A stretch of 64,000 nt of DNA. It comes from Clostridium fungisolvens (GTDB lineage: Bacteria; Bacillota; Clostridia; Clostridiales; Clostridiaceae). The stretch covers positions 4,278,001-4,342,000 of the forward strand of contig NZ_BLZR01000001.1 in assembly GCF_014193895.1 (NCBI RefSeq), written 5' to 3'. Below the pieces are notes generated by a model. It saw only the letters and a list, made by a program, of their open reading frames with translations, was not told the origin of the DNA and ran no database searches. The first letter of the stretch is position 1; every line of letters begins with the position of its first letter. This document shows, one piece after another, positions 61,274 to 64,000 of the stretch. A program made the position numbers and the translations under genes.

Positions 61274-63949
61274 TTGAAAAAAGATGCAATATATGAAAAA
61301 TTGTTAGAAGTAGATCCTGATCAAGGTATTGATGCAACTACTTTAGCATCAGTTTTAAATATGTCCAGATCAAACGTAAGCCACGAACTTAATAAACTAT
61401 TTAAAGAAGGAAAAATATTAAAAACTTCTACCCGTCCAGTGCTATTTAGCGTACCTCCAGATTTAGTTAAGGAAAAATCCAGCATGAACAAACTAGATTT
61501 CATGCTAAAGACTCAAATAAGTTTAAAAAAGGCTATAGAACAAGTTAAAGCAGCTATTCTTTATCCGCCAAAAGGAATTCCTTCATTAATTTTTGGTGAA
61601 ACCGGAGTAGGTAAATCAATGATAGCCTCATTAATGCACCAGTATGCTATAGATATGGGAATAAGAGAAAAGGACTCTCCTTTTATAGTATTTAATTGTG
61701 CTGACTACAGTAATAACTCTCAGCTATTAACATCAAGACTTTTTGGAGTGAAAAAAGGCACCTATACTGGAGCAGATTCGGATAAAGTTGGATTAATAGA
61801 GAAAGCAAACGGAGGAGTTCTATTTCTTGATGAGGTTCACAGACTTCCTCCTGAAGGTCAAGAAGCCCTATTCACATTTCTTGATAGCGGACTTTTTATA
61901 CCTTTAGGATCTGATAACCCACAAAAATCAGATGTACTCATAATAACTGCTACTACTGAAGATCCTTCATCCTCCTTATTGCAAACCTTTACCAGAAGAA
62001 TTCCTATGGTTATAAGAATTCCTTCTCTAAAAGAAAGGTCCTTAGATGAGAAGTTATTTTTAATAAAGAATTTTTTTAAACAAGAAAGTATTAAGATAAG
62101 TAGAGATATTTATGTTTCCCTAAACACTATGAGAGCACTACTATCTTATGATTGTCCTAGTAACGTTGGACAGCTTAAAAGTGATATTCAATTAATTTGC
62201 GCTAGAGCTTATTCTGAATATCTTACTAATATAAAATCTGATGTAAGAATAAGAAGCTCTAGTTTACCTTCTTATATTAAAGAAGGTCTTTATAAAGGCA
62301 AGGAGCATCGTCTACTTTGGAACAAAATTGTAGGAACAGAGATAGAATTTTTTAAATTCTCAAATTGCTGCCATAACCTGCAAGATGATATATCCGACGA
62401 GGATAATTGTATATATCAAATGATTGAAGAGAAATTAGAAACTTTACAATCACAAGGTATATCTAATATAGCTATCGAAAACATATTAGAAAAGAATATA
62501 ACAAAATACTTTCATAGCCATGTTATTGGGGTTTCAGACGTAATTAACAGAAAAAACTTGCTCACTATTATAGATAAAGACTGTCTAGACTGCGTAGATA
62601 ATGTGGTATATTTTTTAACTACTGAACTCAAAAGAAGATTAAATAGCAAAATTTATACTGCCTTAGCTCTTCATATAAACACTTTAATCAATAGGATAAA
62701 TACAGACAACAGTATTGTTAACCCCGATTTAGATAAATTCAAAAATCTTTATCCTCTTCAATATGAGATTGCTTCTAAGGCTAAAAAAATAATTGAAAAA
62801 TATATTAATAAATCAATTCCAGAAGATGAGGTAGGCTATCTTACAATTTTTCTTCTGCCTGAAGATGAATTTGAAAATAGCAGAAAGGATAAGGTGAAAA
62901 TAATATTAATTGCTCACGGTCACTACACTGCTACATCTATGGCAGATGTAGCAAACCAGTTATTAGGAGAAACTTACGTCGTAGGTATAAATGCACCTCT
63001 TGAAGTAAGCCCTTTAAAAGTTCTGGACAAGCTAAGAGCATTAATTAAAAACAAACCAAATTCCAGCGGATATCTTTTGTTAGTAGATATGGGATCTCTT
63101 ACAACTTTTGCTGATGCAATAGTAAGTGAATTTAATATACCAGCTAAAGTGGTACCTCTAGCATCAACTCTTCATGTACTTGAAGCAGCTAGAAAAGCAC
63201 TCCTTGGATTTTCATTAGAAGAAATTCACAGGGAAGTAACAGCAGTAAATTCATATTTTCAAGGCGATAGATTTGATTTAAATCTTTCAAAGGAATCTAA
63301 AAAAGTTAGTATCATAACAGCCTGCTTAACTGGTGAAGGAGCCGCTGTAGCGATAAAAAGTTTCCTAAATAATACACTTAAGTATGATAAAAATTACTTT
63401 GAGATACTACATTTAAGTTGTCTCCACAAGAATCAGTTTGCTAAAAAGTTAGAAGATTTAAGAAAAAGAACTGATATATTATGCATTATCTCCTCTTTTT
63501 CTGTTTCAACAGATATTAAGCAATATGAAATGTATGATGTAATTAATATGAAAGCAATACCTGAAATCCAAGAAATGATTGATGTAAAAACCACTTTTTT
63601 AAAAATGCCTTCACTACTAAAAGAAAACATAGATAACTTTGATGGATATGAACTTTATAACTCAGTACTATCAACAGTAGAAAGGATTCAAAAAAATCTT
63701 TCTATCAAATTAGCAGATGAAAAACTTATTGGTATTCTTCTTCATTTATCATTTATGGTAAGCAGATTGTCTAAAAGTGACTACTCTATAGAGTACTTAC
63801 AACGAGATGATTTTGTGAGAGAAAATCGATATTTCTTTGATATAGTAAAAGATAGCTTAAATCCACTAAAGGATAAATATTTTATAGACATATCTGATAA
63901 TGAAGTATGCTATGTAACAAGCTTCTTCTTAAATCTTTCTTTTGCTTAA
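61274..63949 (+). CDS. LevR/CelR-type sigma-54-dependent activator with PRD and PTS-like domains, 891 aa
   Basis: TTG 61274 follows AGGAGGACTTTTC. An N-terminal helix-turn-helix (ATTLASVLNMSRSNVSHELNK) leads into an AAA+ domain with Walker A GETGVGKS (108-115), a GTYTGA sigma-54 contact loop (162-167; GAFTGA in most activators) and Walker B GGVLFLDEVHRL. PRD1 (about 385-480), an EIIA-Man-like domain with IAHGHYTATSM near 547, an EIIB-like region (KVSIITACLTGEGAA) and PRD2 (about 790-890) follow. PTS phosphorylation of these controls activity. It should activate the adjacent PTS operon. Confidence 0.95.
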   Translation: MKKDAIYEKLLEVDPDQGIDATTLASVLNMSRSNVSHELNKLFKEGKILKTSTRPVLFSVPPDLVKEKSSMNKLDFMLKTQISLKKAIEQVKAAILYPPKGIPSLIFGETGVGKSMIASLMHQYAIDMGIREKDSPFIVFNCADYSNNSQLLTSRLFGVKKGTYTGADSDKVGLIEKANGGVLFLDEVHRLPPEGQEALFTFLDSGLFIPLGSDNPQKSDVLIITATTEDPSSSLLQTFTRRIPMVIRIPSLKERSLDEKLFLIKNFFKQESIKISRDIYVSLNTMRALLSYDCPSNVGQLKSDIQLICARAYSEYLTNIKSDVRIRSSSLPSYIKEGLYKGKEHRLLWNKIVGTEIEFFKFSNCCHNLQDDISDEDNCIYQMIEEKLETLQSQGISNIAIENILEKNITKYFHSHVIGVSDVINRKNLLTIIDKDCLDCVDNVVYFLTTELKRRLNSKIYTALALHINTLINRINTDNSIVNPDLDKFKNLYPLQYEIASKAKKIIEKYINKSIPEDEVGYLTIFLLPEDEFENSRKDKVKIILIAHGHYTATSMADVANQLLGETYVVGINAPLEVSPLKVLDKLRALIKNKPNSSGYLLLVDMGSLTTFADAIVSEFNIPAKVVPLASTLHVLEAARKALLGFSLEEIHREVTAVNSYFQGDRFDLNLSKESKKVSIITACLTGEGAAVAIKSFLNNTLKYDKNYFEILHLSCLHKNQFAKKLEDLRKRTDILCIISSFSVSTDIKQYEMYDVINMKAIPEIQEMIDVKTTFLKMPSLLKENIDNFDGYELYNSVLSTVERIQKNLSIKLADEKLIGILLHLSFMVSRLSKSDYSIEYLQRDDFVRENRYFFDIVKDSLNPLKDKYFIDISDNEVCYVTSFFLNLSFA

Positions 63950-63956
63950 ACTAATT

Positions 63957-64000
63957 AAAGATGAACCACTTCAATCCGAAATCTATTTTCAAAACTCCGC
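63957..64000 (+). repeat. Structured repeat, family 2, variant R2, cut by the window end
   Basis: AGATGAACCACTTCAATCCG and the next 14 bases match the 5' arm of the copy at 7623, with one difference. Past TATTTTCA the sequence follows the reverse complement of the other copy's 3' side (AAACTCCGC against AAACTCTCCGC), as if the apical segment were flipped. Confidence 0.6.

Overview
The window reads as chromosomal DNA of a low-GC Gram-positive anaerobe, most likely Clostridium sensu stricto. The evidence is very AT-rich intergenic DNA, AGGAGG-type ribosome binding sites with frequent TTG/GTG starts, a T-box and two SAM-I riboswitches in front of amino-acid genes, a membrane pyrophosphatase, cellobiose-type PTS genes under a sigma-54 activator, and a short-peptide/radical-SAM locus of clostridial type. 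The species cannot be named from sequence alone.

Layout. 1-7.4 kb: the 5' two-thirds of a secreted amylopullulanase-like enzyme (minus strand, running off the left edge), eight tRNA genes on the minus strand in two clusters, and several small or unknown genes. 7.6-14.4 kb: repeat elements, a T-box leader and thrS, an M3 oligopeptidase, tandem structured intergenic elements, and a frameshifted two-HD-domain protein. 14.6-30 kb: mostly housekeeping genes (hppA, acetyltransferase, ATPase, PAP2 phosphatase, aminotransferase, DHFR-like protein), then a methionine transporter (metNIQ) behind a SAM-I riboswitch, facing a second SAM-I riboswitch that leads a YbaK-type editing protein and an M20 amidohydrolase. 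30.1-31.9 kb: an ECF sigma factor operon resembling the Bacillus sigY operon in gene order.

31.9-48.9 kb is the most interesting part. It is a single-direction run of 17 genes on the minus strand which looks like a hybrid of a ribosomal-peptide (RiPP) pathway and a type II fatty acid/polyketide pathway. In transcription order it holds a biotin carboxyl carrier, biotin carboxylase, a fused carboxyltransferase, a radical SAM/SPASM peptide maturase, four small Cys-rich precursor peptides, a membrane M50-like metalloprotease with a PqqD-like N-terminus, a BtrH-like acyl-ACP transferase, a metallo-beta-lactamase-fold hydrolase, an acyl carrier protein, a fused ketosynthase/chain-length-factor-like protein, a ketoreductase, a dehydratase, and an ABC exporter, closed by a terminator. 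The simplest reading is that the ACC/KS/KR/DH/ACP set makes a probably unsaturated acyl chain, the radical SAM enzyme modifies the Cys-rich cores, the BtrH-like protein may move the acyl chain from ACP to the peptide, and the protease and ABC proteins mature and export it.

49.5-58.5 kb: a DNA glycosylase, a membrane flavoprotein electron-transfer module (4Fe-4S/FMN-binding protein plus ApbE) next to a two-component system, a glycosyltransferase, and a ROK sugar kinase. 58.7-63.9 kb: cellobiose-type PTS components IIA, IIB and IIC behind a clear sigma-54 promoter, diverging from a LevR/CelR-type activator, with five helically phased heptamers between them. The last 44 bases begin another copy of a dispersed structured repeat that is also present near 7.6 kb.
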